This document shows positions 1-10,799 of a DNA stretch of 64,000 nucleotides, piece after piece (within the stretch, counting starts at the first letter, position 1; each line of letters begins with the position of its first letter). Below the pieces are notes generated by a model that did no database searches, was not told the DNA's origin, and saw only the letters and a list, made by a program, of their open reading frames with translations. Source of the DNA: Lysobacter sp. GX 14042 (GTDB taxonomy: Bacteria > Pseudomonadota > Gammaproteobacteria > Xanthomonadales > Xanthomonadaceae); NCBI RefSeq assembly GCF_021390425.1, contig NZ_JAJUWY010000002.1, forward strand, positions 186,001 through 250,000, in the 5' to 3' direction. The position numbers and the translations under genes were made by a program.

Positions 1-1
1 G

Positions 2-610
2 GCGCCGCACCGCCCGGTCGACGTGGCCGCGATCGGCTGCGACTTCTACGCCGTCACCGGCCACAAGATGGCCGGCCCGACCGGTACCGGCGCGCTGTGG
101 GCGCGCCGCGAACACCTGGAGGGGATGCCGCCGTTCCTGGGCGGCGGCGAAATGATCAAGGAGGTCCGTTTCGACGGCACCGTGTTCAACGAGGCCCCGC
201 ACAAGTTCGAGGCCGGCACCCCCAACATCGCCGGCTTCATCGGCCTGGGCGCGGCCTGCGACTACCTGTCCGGCATCGGCATGCACAACATCGAGGCCCG
301 CGAGCAGGCGCTGCTGGCGCACCTGACCGCGCGGCTGGACACGATCGACGGGGTGCGGATCTTCGGCCGCGCGCGCGAGAAGGCCGCGGTGGTCAGCTTC
401 CTGGTCGAGGGCGCGCACGCCCACGACCTGGCCACCCTGCTCGACCTGGAGGGGGTGGCGGTGCGCTCGGGCCACCACTGCGCGCACCCGCTGATGCAGC
501 ACTTCGGCGTGCCGGCTACCTGCCGTGCCTCGCCGGCGTTCTACAACACCTTCGAGGAGATCGACGCCTTCGCCGCGGCACTGGTGAAGGTGCGCGGACT
601 TCTGGCCTGA
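2..610 (+). CDS. sufS: Cysteine desulfurase SufS (C-terminal part, cut by window start)
   Basis: Last ~202 residues of a PLP-dependent, class V aminotransferase-fold cysteine desulfurase, which supplies persulfide sulfur for SUF iron-sulfur cluster assembly in the cytoplasm. Visible are the Schiff-base lysine in TGHKMAGPTG (residue 22 of the fragment) and the catalytic cysteine in RSGHHCAHPLM (codon at 479-481). The RSGHHCAHP context marks the SufS rather than the IscS type. The frame is open to the left edge, so the gene starts outside the window, where sufB, sufC and sufD would be expected. A GNAT gene follows 6 bases after the stop, so these genes are probably one operon. Confidence 0.95.
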   Translation, partial: APHRPVDVAAIGCDFYAVTGHKMAGPTGTGALWARREHLEGMPPFLGGGEMIKEVRFDGTVFNEAPHKFEAGTPNIAGFIGLGAACDYLSGIGMHNIEAREQALLAHLTARLDTIDGVRIFGRAREKAAVVSFLVEGAHAHDLATLLDLEGVAVRSGHHCAHPLMQHFGVPATCRASPAFYNTFEEIDAFAAALVKVRGLLA

Positions 611-616
611 TCCGAA

Positions 617-1198
617 ATGAGCGAACTCCGGTTCCGCGACGCCACCGTCGCCGACATTCCCGCCCTTCTCGCCCTGGTCACCTCCGCCTACCGCGGCGAG
701 GACAGCCGTGCCGGCTGGACCACCGAGGCCGACCTGCTGGAGGGCAACCGCATCGTGCCGGAAGTGTTGCGGGCCGACATCACCCGCGCGCGCAGCCGGA
801 TCCTGCTGGCCGAACGGAACGGCGAGGCGCTGGGTTGCGCGCACGTGGCCGAAGAGGACGGCAGCGGCTACTTCGGCATGTTCGCGGTGTCCCCGCGGGC
901 GCAGCGCGCCGGCATCGGCGACGCGATCCTGGCCGAAGCCGAACGGGTGGCACGGGTCGACTGGCGGTTGCCGCTGATGCGGATGACCGTGATCGACCTG
1001 CGTACCGAGCTGATCGCCTGGTACCAGCGGCGTGGCTACCGGCGTACCGGCGAGATCCGCCCGTTCCCCGCCACCGACCCGCGCTTTGGCGTACCCCTGC
1101 GCGACGACCTGCGGTTCGAGGTCCTGGAAAAGCCGCTGGCCGGGACGACCGGGATCGCGGCTGGAGCCGCGCCTGCGGTGGGAGGAATACAGGCATGA
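617..1198 (+). CDS. GNAT family N-acetyltransferase
   Basis: A 193-residue single-domain GCN5-type acetyltransferase, expected to move an acetyl group from acetyl-CoA to an unknown amine. The acetyl-CoA loop is recognisable around FAVSPRAQRAGIGDAIL (Q/R-x-x-G-x-G/A, near residues 94-110), followed by the usual MTVIDLRTELIAWYQRRGYRRTGE segment that closes the fold. It lies between sufS and a Rieske ferredoxin and overlaps the latter (ATGA), so it is probably translated with the SUF genes. No substrate can be read from the sequence. The last ~15 residues (GIAAGAAPAVGG) are encoded by a palindromic repeat, so the original protein was probably shorter. Confidence 0.88.
   Translation: MSELRFRDATVADIPALLALVTSAYRGEDSRAGWTTEADLLEGNRIVPEVLRADITRARSRILLAERNGEALGCAHVAEEDGSGYFGMFAVSPRAQRAGIGDAILAEAERVARVDWRLPLMRMTVIDLRTELIAWYQRRGYRRTGEIRPFPATDPRFGVPLRDDLRFEVLEKPLAGTTGIAAGAAPAVGGIQA
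1156..1180. repeat. REP-like palindromic element, class 1, copy a
   Basis: Arms CGCGGCT and AGCCGCG form a perfect 7-base inverted repeat with a 2-base centre, followed by a tail CCTGCGGTG. The same architecture recurs at 10774-10799 and, more diverged, at 30872-30910. This copy lies inside the 3' end of the GNAT gene, just ahead of the ribosome binding site of the Rieske gene. Confidence 0.6.
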
Positions 1199-1515
1199 GT
1201 GACTGGATCCGGGTCTGCACCACCGCCGAGCTGCTGCCCGGTGAATCCACCGTGGCCTGGGATGGCGACACGCCGATCCTGGTGGTCAACCTGGATGGCG
1301 ACTTCCATGCCGTGGAGGACCAGTGCACCCACGAGGATTACGAGCTGTCGGCCGGCGCGGTCGACCCGCAGGCGGGGACGGTGGAGTGCGTGCTGCACGG
1401 GGCGAAGTTCGACCTGCGCGACGGCCGGGCGCTGTGCGCCCCGGCCTATGAACCGGTCGCGAAGTTTCCGGTGAAGGTGGAAGACGGCGTGGTCTGGACC
1501 CGCGACGACCGCTGA
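1195..1515 (+). CDS. Rieske [2Fe-2S] ferredoxin (SUF-associated, non-heme oxygenase ferredoxin type)
   Basis: A 106-residue soluble Rieske protein. Ligands are C44-T-H46 and C65-V-L-H68, the C-x-H...C-x-x-H pattern that binds a [2Fe-2S] cluster. With no signal peptide or oxygenase catalytic domain it should be a small cytoplasmic electron carrier of the NirD/naphthalene-dioxygenase ferredoxin type. The ATG overlaps the stop of the GNAT gene and has GGAGG nine bases upstream. Its place at the end of a suf operon suggests a role in cluster assembly or delivery, but that is inference from position. No oxygenase gene is nearby. Confidence 0.9.
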   Translation: MSDWIRVCTTAELLPGESTVAWDGDTPILVVNLDGDFHAVEDQCTHEDYELSAGAVDPQAGTVECVLHGAKFDLRDGRALCAPAYEPVAKFPVKVEDGVVWTRDDR

Positions 1516-1528
1516 GACCGCCCTGCAT

Positions 1529-1560
1529 TATTGCGAATCATTCTTGTTTGCGTCTATCAT
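1529..1560 (+). promoter_or_regulatory. Promoter overlapped by a Fur-like box
   Basis: A locally AT-rich stretch: TTGCGA at 1531-1536 serves as a -35, and TATCAT at 1555-1560 as a -10, 18 bases apart. The sequence between and around them, GCGAATCATTCTTGTTTGC, resembles the Fur box found before iron-uptake genes. A repressor bound here would block RNA polymerase. It is the only such site I see in the window and lies directly before the PepSY/DUF2271/ApbE operon. Confidence 0.65.
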
Positions 1561-1612
1561 GCGCCCCCTCCCGGATGCCGGCACGACCGCGCCCCGTTGA
1601 TCTGGACCGCCG

Positions 1613-2251
1613 ATGGCCGCCACTCCCCACGCCAGCACCGCCATGGCCGCCAGCCGCCGCTCCTGGTGGCTCAAGACCCTGCACCGCTGGCACTGGATAA
1701 GCGCCGCGGTGAGCCTGGCCGGACTGCTGGTGTTCGCCGCCACCGGCATCACCCTCAACCACGCCGCGCAGATCGAATCCACGGCCAGGGTCAGCGTGAC
1801 CACCGGCACGCTGCCGGCGGAACTGTCCGCCGGGCTCGCCGGCGTGCCGGCCGATGCGCCGCTGCCGGTGCCGGTCGCGCGCTGGCTGGCCGACACCCAT
1901 GGCATCCGCGCCGGCGGCCGCGCCGGGGAATGGGACGAGCTGGAGGTCTATGTCTCCCTGCCGCGCGCCGGCGGTGATGCCTGGCTGGCGATCGACCGGG
2001 AGACCGGCGACTTCGAATACGAGCGCACCGACCGCGGCACCGTCGCCTGGCTCAACGACCTGCACAAGGGCCGCAATACCGGCGCGGCCTGGCGCTGGTT
2101 CATCGACCTGCTGGCGGTGGCCTGCGTGCTGTTCGCCCTCACCGGCTTGTGGCTGCTGTGGCTGCACGCCCGCCAGCGCACGTCCACCTGGCCACTGGTC
2201 GCCACCGGCGTGGTAGTGCCGGTGCTGCTGATCCTGCTGTTCATGCATTGA
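1613..2251 (+). CDS. PepSY-associated TM helix domain membrane protein
   Basis: A 212-residue inner-membrane protein of the PepSY_TM family, which often accompanies TonB-dependent iron uptake and ferric or flavin reductases. The first TM helix (about residues 28-50) follows a His-rich HRWHW motif. A periplasmic PepSY-like domain of ~110 residues comes next, then WFIDLLAVACVLFALTGLWLLWL and a third helix at the C terminus. Related proteins carry heme between helices; the histidines near TM1 and in the LNDLHKGRNTG segment could do so here (inference). It is the first gene behind the Fur-like promoter. An ATG 30 bases further in is an alternative start. Confidence 0.85.
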   Translation: MAATPHASTAMAASRRSWWLKTLHRWHWISAAVSLAGLLVFAATGITLNHAAQIESTARVSVTTGTLPAELSAGLAGVPADAPLPVPVARWLADTHGIRAGGRAGEWDELEVYVSLPRAGGDAWLAIDRETGDFEYERTDRGTVAWLNDLHKGRNTGAAWRWFIDLLAVACVLFALTGLWLLWLHARQRTSTWPLVATGVVVPVLLILLFMH

Positions 2252-2264
2252 TCCGAGGACGCCC

Positions 2265-2780
2265 ATGACCCTGCCCCGCCTTGCCCTGCTCGCCGCCCTT
2301 GCCTTGCCCGCCGCCGCACCGGCCGCCGGCTTGGACGTCACCCTGGAGATCCCGCGGCTGGACGTCGCCGAATACCACCGCCCCTACGTGGCGGTGTGGA
2401 TCGCCCGCCCCGACCACAGCGTCGCCGCCAACCTGGCGGTCTGGTACGACGACGACATGGCCGCCGACGAGGGCACCAAGTGGCTCAAGGACATGCGCCA
2501 GTGGTGGCGGCGCAGCGGCCGCGGGCTGTCGATGCCGGTGGACGGCGTCAGCGGCGCGACCCGCCCGGCCGGCCAGCACCAGCTGCGCTTCGAGGCCGGC
2601 CAGGCGCCGCTGGGCACGCTCGCGGCCGGCGAATACGAGCTGGTGGTCGAGGCCGCCCGCGAGGTCGGCGGGCGCGAGGTGGTGCGCATCCCCTTCACCT
2701 GGCCCGCCGCCGCGCGCCAGCAGGCCAATGCCGCCGGCAGCAGCGAGCTTGGTGAAGTTCGGCTGACCCTCCGCCCATGA
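2265..2780 (+). CDS. DUF2271 periplasmic protein with a predicted flavinylation site
   Basis: A 171-residue protein with a cleavable signal peptide (about residues 1-20) and a DUF2271 domain. The notable feature is D93-G-V-S-G-A-T99, which fits the D-G-x-[S/T]-G-A-[S/T] sequence that ApbE enzymes modify. FMN would be attached by a phosphoester bond to the last Thr, as in NqrC and RnfG. An ApbE gene lies two genes downstream in the same operon. The protein is therefore likely a periplasmic flavoprotein taking electrons from the membrane component. The match to the site is seen directly; the modification is inferred. The stop overlaps an ATG that opens the next frame. Confidence 0.85.
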   Translation: MTLPRLALLAALALPAAAPAAGLDVTLEIPRLDVAEYHRPYVAVWIARPDHSVAANLAVWYDDDMAADEGTKWLKDMRQWWRRSGRGLSMPVDGVSGATRPAGQHQLRFEAGQAPLGTLAAGEYELVVEAAREVGGREVVRIPFTWPAAARQQANAAGSSELGEVRLTLRP

Positions 2781-2827
2781 CACATCCGATTGCACGACCG
2801 ATTTCCGCTACCGACAGGAACCGCCCA

Positions 2828-3661
2828 ATGAAGACGCCATCGACGAAGTCCAAGAAGCTGCACCTGATTGGCCTGGCCGCCGCCCTGGCGTTCTGCCTGG
2901 CGCCGCCCGCGTTCGCCCACAAGGCATGGCTGAAGCCGTCGGCCACGGTGTTTTCCGAGACCGGGGCCTGGATGACCGTCGACGCGGCGGTGTCCAACGA
3001 CCTGTTCTACTTCAACCACGTGCCGCTGCGGCTCGACAACCTGCGCATCACCGCGCCCGACGGCAGCAGCCTGGAACCGGTGAACCCGGCCACCGGCAAG
3101 TACCGCAGCGTGTTCGACCTGCAGCTGGAGCAGGAAGGCACCTACCGGCTGAGTGTGGTCAATGACGGCCTGTTCGCCCGCTACACGCTCGACGGCGAGT
3201 CGAAGCGCTGGCGCGGCAGCCCGGCGGAGTTCGAGACGGCGATCCCGGCCGGCGCCAGCGATGTCGAGGCGTCGCAGACCCTGAGCCGGGTGGAGACCTT
3301 CGTGACGGTCGGTGCGCCGAGCCAGGACGTGTTCGCGACCACGGGCCAGGGCATCGAACTGGTGCCGGTGACCCATCCCAACGACCTGTACGCGGGCGAG
3401 GCGGCCACCTTCCAGCTGTTGCTCGACGGCGAGCCGGCGGCCGGGCTGGAGATCGAGATCGTGCCCGGCGGCACCCGCTACCGCGACAGCCAGGACAGCC
3501 TGGCGGCGACCACCGGGGCGGATGGCCGCTTCGAGGTGACCTGGCCGGAAGCCGGCATGTACTGGCTGGAAACCGGCAGCAGCGATGACCGGACCACGCT
3601 GCCACAGGCGAGCCAGCGCCGGCTGGGCTACGTCGCCACCTTCGAAGTCCTGCCGCTCTGA
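2828..3661 (+). CDS. DUF4198 domain periplasmic protein
   Basis: A 277-residue exported protein. The signal peptide (KSKKLHLIGLAAALAFCLAPPAFA) ends just before HKAWLKPS, the typical start of mature DUF4198 proteins, a family linked to nickel, cobalt and iron uptake loci. The rest looks like beta-sandwich domains; a C-terminal segment near residues 200-277 resembles a carboxypeptidase-regulatory or NikM-like fold. I chose the ATG at 2828 because AGGAA lies seven bases upstream and it gives a normal signal peptide. The frame is open to an ATG at 2777 that overlaps the previous stop and would add 17 polar residues. Role in the operon: probable metal or ligand binding in the periplasm (inference). 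Confidence 0.85.
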   Translation: MKTPSTKSKKLHLIGLAAALAFCLAPPAFAHKAWLKPSATVFSETGAWMTVDAAVSNDLFYFNHVPLRLDNLRITAPDGSSLEPVNPATGKYRSVFDLQLEQEGTYRLSVVNDGLFARYTLDGESKRWRGSPAEFETAIPAGASDVEASQTLSRVETFVTVGAPSQDVFATTGQGIELVPVTHPNDLYAGEAATFQLLLDGEPAAGLEIEIVPGGTRYRDSQDSLAATTGADGRFEVTWPEAGMYWLETGSSDDRTTLPQASQRRLGYVATFEVLPL

Positions 3662-3664
3662 CCG

Positions 3665-4693
3665 ATGCCCTTCCGTCCCGTGCGCCTGTTGCTGCCGATC
3701 GTGCTGGTGACCGTGCTGCTGGTTCCTTTGGCCGGCAGCGCGACGCCATTGCAGCAGCTGTCGGGGCGGACGATGGGCACCACCTGGTCGGTGACGGTGG
3801 CCGCCGCCCCTGGCCGCCTGCCGGCGCTGCGTGAGGGCGTGCAGGCGCGGCTGGACGAGGTGGTCGCGCAGATGAGCACCTGGGAACCGGATTCGGACCT
3901 GAGCCGCTACAACCGGGCGCCTGCCGGCAGCTGGCATCCGCTGCCGGCACCGGCGGCGCAGGTGGTGGATGCGGCACTGGCGCTGGCGCGCGAGAGCGCG
4001 GGTGCCTTCGACCCCACCGTGGGACCACTGGTGGACGCCTGGGGCTATGGACCTGCCGGACCGCAGGCCGCCGCTCCGCCACCGGAGGCGCTGGCGGCCG
4101 CGCGCGCCCGGGTAGGGTGGCAGCACCTGCGGCTGCTGCCCGACGGCCGCTTGTGGCAACCCGGCGGGGTCAACGTGGACCTGTCGGCGATCGCCAAGGG
4201 CTACGGCGTCGACCGGGTCGCGGAATGGCTGCTCGGGGCCGGGGTGGAAAGCTTCCTGGTCGAGGTCGGCGGCGAGTTGCGCGGCCACGGCCGCAAGCCC
4301 GACGGCAGCCCATGGCGGGTCGCGGTCGAGCGCCCCGCCCCGGACGACTCGCGCCTGGACGACGTGCAGCTGGTCGTGCGCCTGGACGGGCTGGCGGTCG
4401 CCACCTCCGGCGATTACCGGCACCGCGACGAGCGCGACGGCCGCAGCGTGTCCCACATCATCGACCCGCGTACCGGCGCGCCGGTCACCCACGCCCTGGC
4501 AGCAGTGACCGTGCTGCACCCGCAGGCCATGCAGGCAGACGCGCTCGCCACCACCCTGCAGGTGCTCGGCCCGAGGCAGGGGCTGGAGTGGGCCCGGACC
4601 CGCGGCCTGGCAGCCCTGCTGGTGTGGCATGAGGGCGAGGGTTTCGGCAGCGCGATGACCCCGGCTTTTGCCGGCCACGTGGTGCAGCCATGA
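3665..4693 (+). CDS. apbE: FAD:protein FMN transferase (ApbE family)
   Basis: A 342-residue exported flavin transferase that uses FAD to attach FMN covalently to Thr or Ser of target proteins, with Mg2+ as cofactor. An N-terminal signal segment (about 1-26) precedes GRTMGTTWSVTV, the start of the family fold. DLSAIAKGYGVDRVA and SHIIDPRTGAPV are the conserved nucleotide- and metal-binding blocks. The protein lacks an obvious lipobox, so it is probably soluble in the periplasm or held by an uncleaved helix. Its likely substrate, the DUF2271 protein, is encoded two genes upstream. The stop overlaps the start of the reductase gene (ATGA), indicating translational coupling. Confidence 0.95.
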   Translation: MPFRPVRLLLPIVLVTVLLVPLAGSATPLQQLSGRTMGTTWSVTVAAAPGRLPALREGVQARLDEVVAQMSTWEPDSDLSRYNRAPAGSWHPLPAPAAQVVDAALALARESAGAFDPTVGPLVDAWGYGPAGPQAAAPPPEALAAARARVGWQHLRLLPDGRLWQPGGVNVDLSAIAKGYGVDRVAEWLLGAGVESFLVEVGGELRGHGRKPDGSPWRVAVERPAPDDSRLDDVQLVVRLDGLAVATSGDYRHRDERDGRSVSHIIDPRTGAPVTHALAAVTVLHPQAMQADALATTLQVLGPRQGLEWARTRGLAALLVWHEGEGFGSAMTPAFAGHVVQP

Positions 4694-6183
4694 ACGCCAT
4701 GACCGGTGCGCTGTCGCACCGCCGCCGGCTGCGCGTCGATGCCGGCCTGGCCGGCAACCTGGCACTGGTGCTGCTGCTTGCCGCGCTGGCGGTGGCCCTG
4801 GCCTGCAGCCAGGCCGAGCCGTGGCGATGGCAGCTGCCCGGGACCGCTCGCCTGTGGGGCGCCGGCGCGCTGCTGCTCGGGCAGGCGGCACTGATCGGCG
4901 TGGTCCGCCTCCGCGCGTTGACGGACGCCGGCAATGCCGCGCAGGCCGGTCTGGTCGGGCCGGGTGACGCCGAGTGGCTGGTGGTGCACGCCAGCCAGAC
5001 CGGCCAGGCCGAAGCGCTCGCACGCCAGGCCGCCGATGCACTCCGGGTTGCCGGCAGCGCGGTCGCCCTGCTCCCGCTGTCGGCGCTGGACCACGCCACC
5101 CTGCGGCACGCCCGCCGCCTCCTGCTGGTCGCCAGCACCACCGGCGAAGGCGATCCGCCGGACAATGCGGCACGCTTCGTGCGCCAGTGCCTGGGTGATG
5201 CCTCGATCCGGCTCGGGCAGCTGGAGTACGGACTGCTGGCCCTGGGGGATCGCGCCTACGGTGATTTCTGTGCGTTCGGCCACATGCTCGACGACTGGTT
5301 CCAGCGGGCCGGCGCCCGGCCGCTGTTCGGGATGATCGAGGTCGATGACCACGAACCGGCCGCGCTGCAGCGCTGGCGCGACCAGCTCGACCGCCTGGGT
5401 GTCCGTGTCGGGGCGGTGGGCGACGGGCCGCAGGCGCAGCCGTGGCGGCTGGCATCGCGCACCCTGCTCAACCCGGGCAGCCCCGGGGCCCCGGTGCACG
5501 ACCTGGTACTGGAGCCGGCATCCGGCACGGTGCCGGCCTGGCATGCCGGCGACATCGCCGTGCTGCAGCCGCCCGGCGCGGACTCGCCACGCGAGTACTC
5601 GATCGCCTCCATCCCCGCCGAAGGCCACCTGCGGCTGCTGGTGCGCGAACAACAGCGCGCCGACGGCAGCCCCGGGCTGGGCAGTGGCTGGCTGGCCCGG
5701 GGGCTGGAGGTCGGCGCCGACGTGCAGGTCCGCATCCGCAGCAACCCGCGCTTCCATGCCCCGTCCGACGCGCGTCCGCTGGTCCTGGTCGGCAACGGGA
5801 CCGGCGTGGCCGGGCTACGCGCCCTGCTGCGCGAGCGCATCGGGGCCGGGCGGCACCGCAACTGGCTGCTGCTGGGCGAGCGCACCGCCGCACACGATCG
5901 CCATTACGGCACGGAACTCGAACACTGGCGCGAGCGCGGCGCGCTGCAGCGGCTGGACCTGGCGTTTTCCCGCGACAGCGGCGGAGCGCGCTACGTCCAG
6001 GACCTGGTCGGCGCACACGGTGATGAACTGCGGCGCTGGATCGCCGATGGCGCCTCGATCCATGTCTGCGGCAGCCTGCGCGGGATGGCTCCCGGCGTGG
6101 ACGCCGCGCTGGAAGCGCTGCTGGGCCGCGAGGCACTGGAGAGGCTGGCGGCCGACGGGCGCTATTGCCGCGACGTCTACTGA
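4690..6183 (+). CDS. Membrane-anchored flavodoxin/FAD/NADPH oxidoreductase (CysJ-like)
   Basis: A 497-residue diflavin reductase of the sulfite reductase alpha subunit/cytochrome P450 reductase type. Two hydrophobic segments (about residues 18-40 and 52-75) should anchor it in the inner membrane. A flavodoxin FMN domain follows from about residue 96 (VVHASQTGQAEA, then STTGEGDPP). The FAD domain carries REYSIASIP, the NADPH domain carries GNGTGVAG, and the protein ends in YCRDVY like CysJ. It should take electrons from NADPH and pass them through the membrane, probably via the PepSY protein, to periplasmic acceptors. No sulfite reductase hemoprotein gene is nearby, so cysI partnership is unlikely. 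It ends in a 7-base convergent overlap with hutD. Confidence 0.9.
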   Translation: MNAMTGALSHRRRLRVDAGLAGNLALVLLLAALAVALACSQAEPWRWQLPGTARLWGAGALLLGQAALIGVVRLRALTDAGNAAQAGLVGPGDAEWLVVHASQTGQAEALARQAADALRVAGSAVALLPLSALDHATLRHARRLLLVASTTGEGDPPDNAARFVRQCLGDASIRLGQLEYGLLALGDRAYGDFCAFGHMLDDWFQRAGARPLFGMIEVDDHEPAALQRWRDQLDRLGVRVGAVGDGPQAQPWRLASRTLLNPGSPGAPVHDLVLEPASGTVPAWHAGDIAVLQPPGADSPREYSIASIPAEGHLRLLVREQQRADGSPGLGSGWLARGLEVGADVQVRIRSNPRFHAPSDARPLVLVGNGTGVAGLRALLRERIGAGRHRNWLLLGERTAAHDRHYGTELEHWRERGALQRLDLAFSRDSGGARYVQDLVGAHGDELRRWIADGASIHVCGSLRGMAPGVDAALEALLGREALERLAADGRYCRDVY

Positions 6184-6782
6184 GGGCCGGCCGCCTTCGG
6201 CACCAGGCGCACCAGCAATGCCTCGCCGTGCCCGTCCAGCGGCTGCCGCAGCCGCTGCGCGCCCGCATGCAGCAGGGCGCTGTCCCCGGCCTCCAGCAAG
6301 GCACCATCCGCGGCACCGCCCAGCCGTGCCTGCCCCGCCAGCAGGTGCACCGCCCAGGTGCTGCCGGCGTCGGCGAACACCACCAGCGAACCGACCAGGG
6401 GCCGGTGCCACAGTTCCGCGGCGATGCTGGCGCGCCGCCACATCAGGTTGAACGCCCGCACCTGGCCGCCCAGCGGCACGCCGCGGACGGCGTCCTCGCC
6501 CGGGTAACGGTGGCGCCCGTGGGGCGGGTCGAGCCGTACGGTCCGGCCGCCGGTTTCCAGTGCGAGCCCCTCGCCGCAGAGCAGCAGCTGCTCGCGCTCG
6601 ATGCCGGGAAAACGGGAGAACTCCGCCGGCGCGTCGATTTCGGCGATCGACAGGCGCCAGTCCCATCCCGCCGCGCCGGAACCGCCGCGGGCGATCTCGC
6701 GGGTCCAGCCCGCGCCGTTGCGCCAGCGCTCCCGGCGGTAGCCGTTGGCCGGAAGGAGGGTCAGTCGCGCTTCCATCTGCAT
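6177..6782 (-). CDS. hutD: HutD/Ves family protein
   Basis: A 201-residue cupin-fold protein of the HutD (Ves) family, often found near histidine-utilisation genes and of uncertain molecular function; Ves in E. coli is cold-induced. The signature WRNGAGWTREIA lies near residues 18-29, and a second conserved block, SRFPGIEREQLLLCGEGL, follows. The start chosen (ATG at 6782) has GGAG four bases upstream and a TAGACT -10 element 20 bases before it. The frame is open 18 codons further up. No hut genes are nearby. A perfect inverted repeat surrounds its putative promoter. Confidence 0.85.
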   Translation of the reverse strand: MQMEARLTLLPANGYRRERWRNGAGWTREIARGGSGAAGWDWRLSIAEIDAPAEFSRFPGIEREQLLLCGEGLALETGGRTVRLDPPHGRHRYPGEDAVRGVPLGGQVRAFNLMWRRASIAAELWHRPLVGSLVVFADAGSTWAVHLLAGQARLGGAADGALLEAGDSALLHAGAQRLRQPLDGHGEALLVRLVPKAAGPQ

Positions 6783-6784
6783 GG

Positions 6785-6826
6785 GGCTCCGGACGGCCGG
6801 CCAGTCTAGCGCCAGCGTCCGGAGCC
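6785..6826 (-). promoter_or_regulatory. hutD promoter flanked by a 10-base perfect inverted repeat
   Basis: GGCTCCGGAC (6785-6794) and GTCCGGAGCC (6817-6826) are perfect reverse complements separated by 22 bases. On the minus strand a TAGACT -10 element (6803-6808) lies between the arms. One arm falls in the -10/-35 spacer and the other just after the predicted transcription start. This is the geometry of a repressor operator; an RNA hairpin is less likely because only one arm would be transcribed from this start. Confidence 0.45.
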
Positions 6827-6835
6827 ACGCAGGCA

Positions 6836-6861
6836 CCCGCCACGAGTCCTTTCGTGGCGGG
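6836..6861 (-). terminator. Stem-loop between comEA and hutD
   Basis: A 10-base perfect stem, CCCGCCACGA with TCGTGGCGGG, and a 6-base loop. It lies ~120 bases downstream of the comEA-like gene on the minus strand. No U tract follows, so it may terminate weakly or only protect the 3' end. Confidence 0.4.
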
Positions 6862-6978
6862 GCAGCGACACAGGTCCGGGCTTCCCCGGTGCCGGGGCAT
6901 CCTGCTCCGGCGGAAGGGACGGTGATCCCTCCGTATGGGCCAGGCGCGGCCCCTTGGTCGTGCGTCCTGCAGCCGGGC

Positions 6979-7290
6979 TCAGGACCCGCTGCTGCCCTTG
7001 AGCACGATGCGGTCGCGGTTCTTCTCGACGGTCTTCAGGCCGACGCCCTTGACCTGGGCAAGCTGGTCGGCACTCTTGAACGGGCCGTGTTCGTCGCGGT
7101 AGTCGACGATCGCCTGGGCCTTCGACGGGCCGATGTTCACCAGCACCCGGTTGATGGTCTCGGCATCGGCGGTGTTGATGTCGACGGTCTCGGCGGCGAA
7201 GCCGGGGCCGGCAAGCGCCAGCGAAAGCACGGCGGTGGCCAGCAGGGCGCGCACGCGCCGGGGGAATGCGGAACTGGAAAGGGACTTCAT
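6979..7290 (-). CDS. comEA: ComEA-like helix-hairpin-helix DNA-binding protein
   Basis: A 103-residue exported protein: signal peptide (about 1-32, ending GPGFAA) followed by one ComEA-type double HhH domain starting at VDINTADAETINRVLVNIG and ending VKGVGLKTVEKNRDRI. Such proteins bind double-stranded DNA in the periplasm and act as a ratchet during natural transformation. The domain alone, without the membrane stalk of Gram-positive ComEA, is usual in proteobacteria. The ATG has GGAG five bases upstream. The upstream reading frame continues for 61 codons but has no features. A periplasmic DNA ligase and pilT/pilU elsewhere in the window fit a competence role. Confidence 0.88.
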   Translation of the reverse strand: MKSLSSSAFPRRVRALLATAVLSLALAGPGFAAETVDINTADAETINRVLVNIGPSKAQAIVDYRDEHGPFKSADQLAQVKGVGLKTVEKNRDRIVLKGSSGS

Positions 7291-7453
7291 GGCGACACTC
7301 CATTGTGCGGTTTGTGGATCCATCCACCGGGGCGGGCCCGGCAACCCGAAGTGTCCCGCCGCCCTGCTCCCCTGGCGATCGCCACGCCGGCCATCGCCCG
7401 GTGGGGCAACGCCGCCGGACCCGGTCGGAAAACCCCCACCCGCCCTGCGGCGG

Positions 7454-7459
7454 TAAACT
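7454..7459 (+). promoter_or_regulatory. Probable -10 element of the M20 peptidase gene
   Basis: TAAACT lies 28 bases before the ATG, in the gap divergent from comEA. No clear -35 is visible, which is common in this GC-rich genome. Confidence 0.4.
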
Positions 7460-7487
7460 GTCGGGCCCCACACAGCGAGGCCCGATC

Positions 7488-10790
<3,303 letters not shown>

Positions 10791-10799
<9 letters not shown>

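Noticed and set aside
97-1194. N-terminal ~366 residues of a 472-codon open frame ahead of the Rieske protein
   Set aside because: Arg/Gly/Pro-rich, no motifs, and it overlaps sufS and the GNAT gene in another frame; only the last 106 residues are real.
2384-5455. 1023-codon open frame on the minus strand
   Set aside because: Lies antisense to DUF2271, DUF4198, apbE and the reductase; composition is Arg/Ala/Gly-rich low complexity, a GC-codon shadow.
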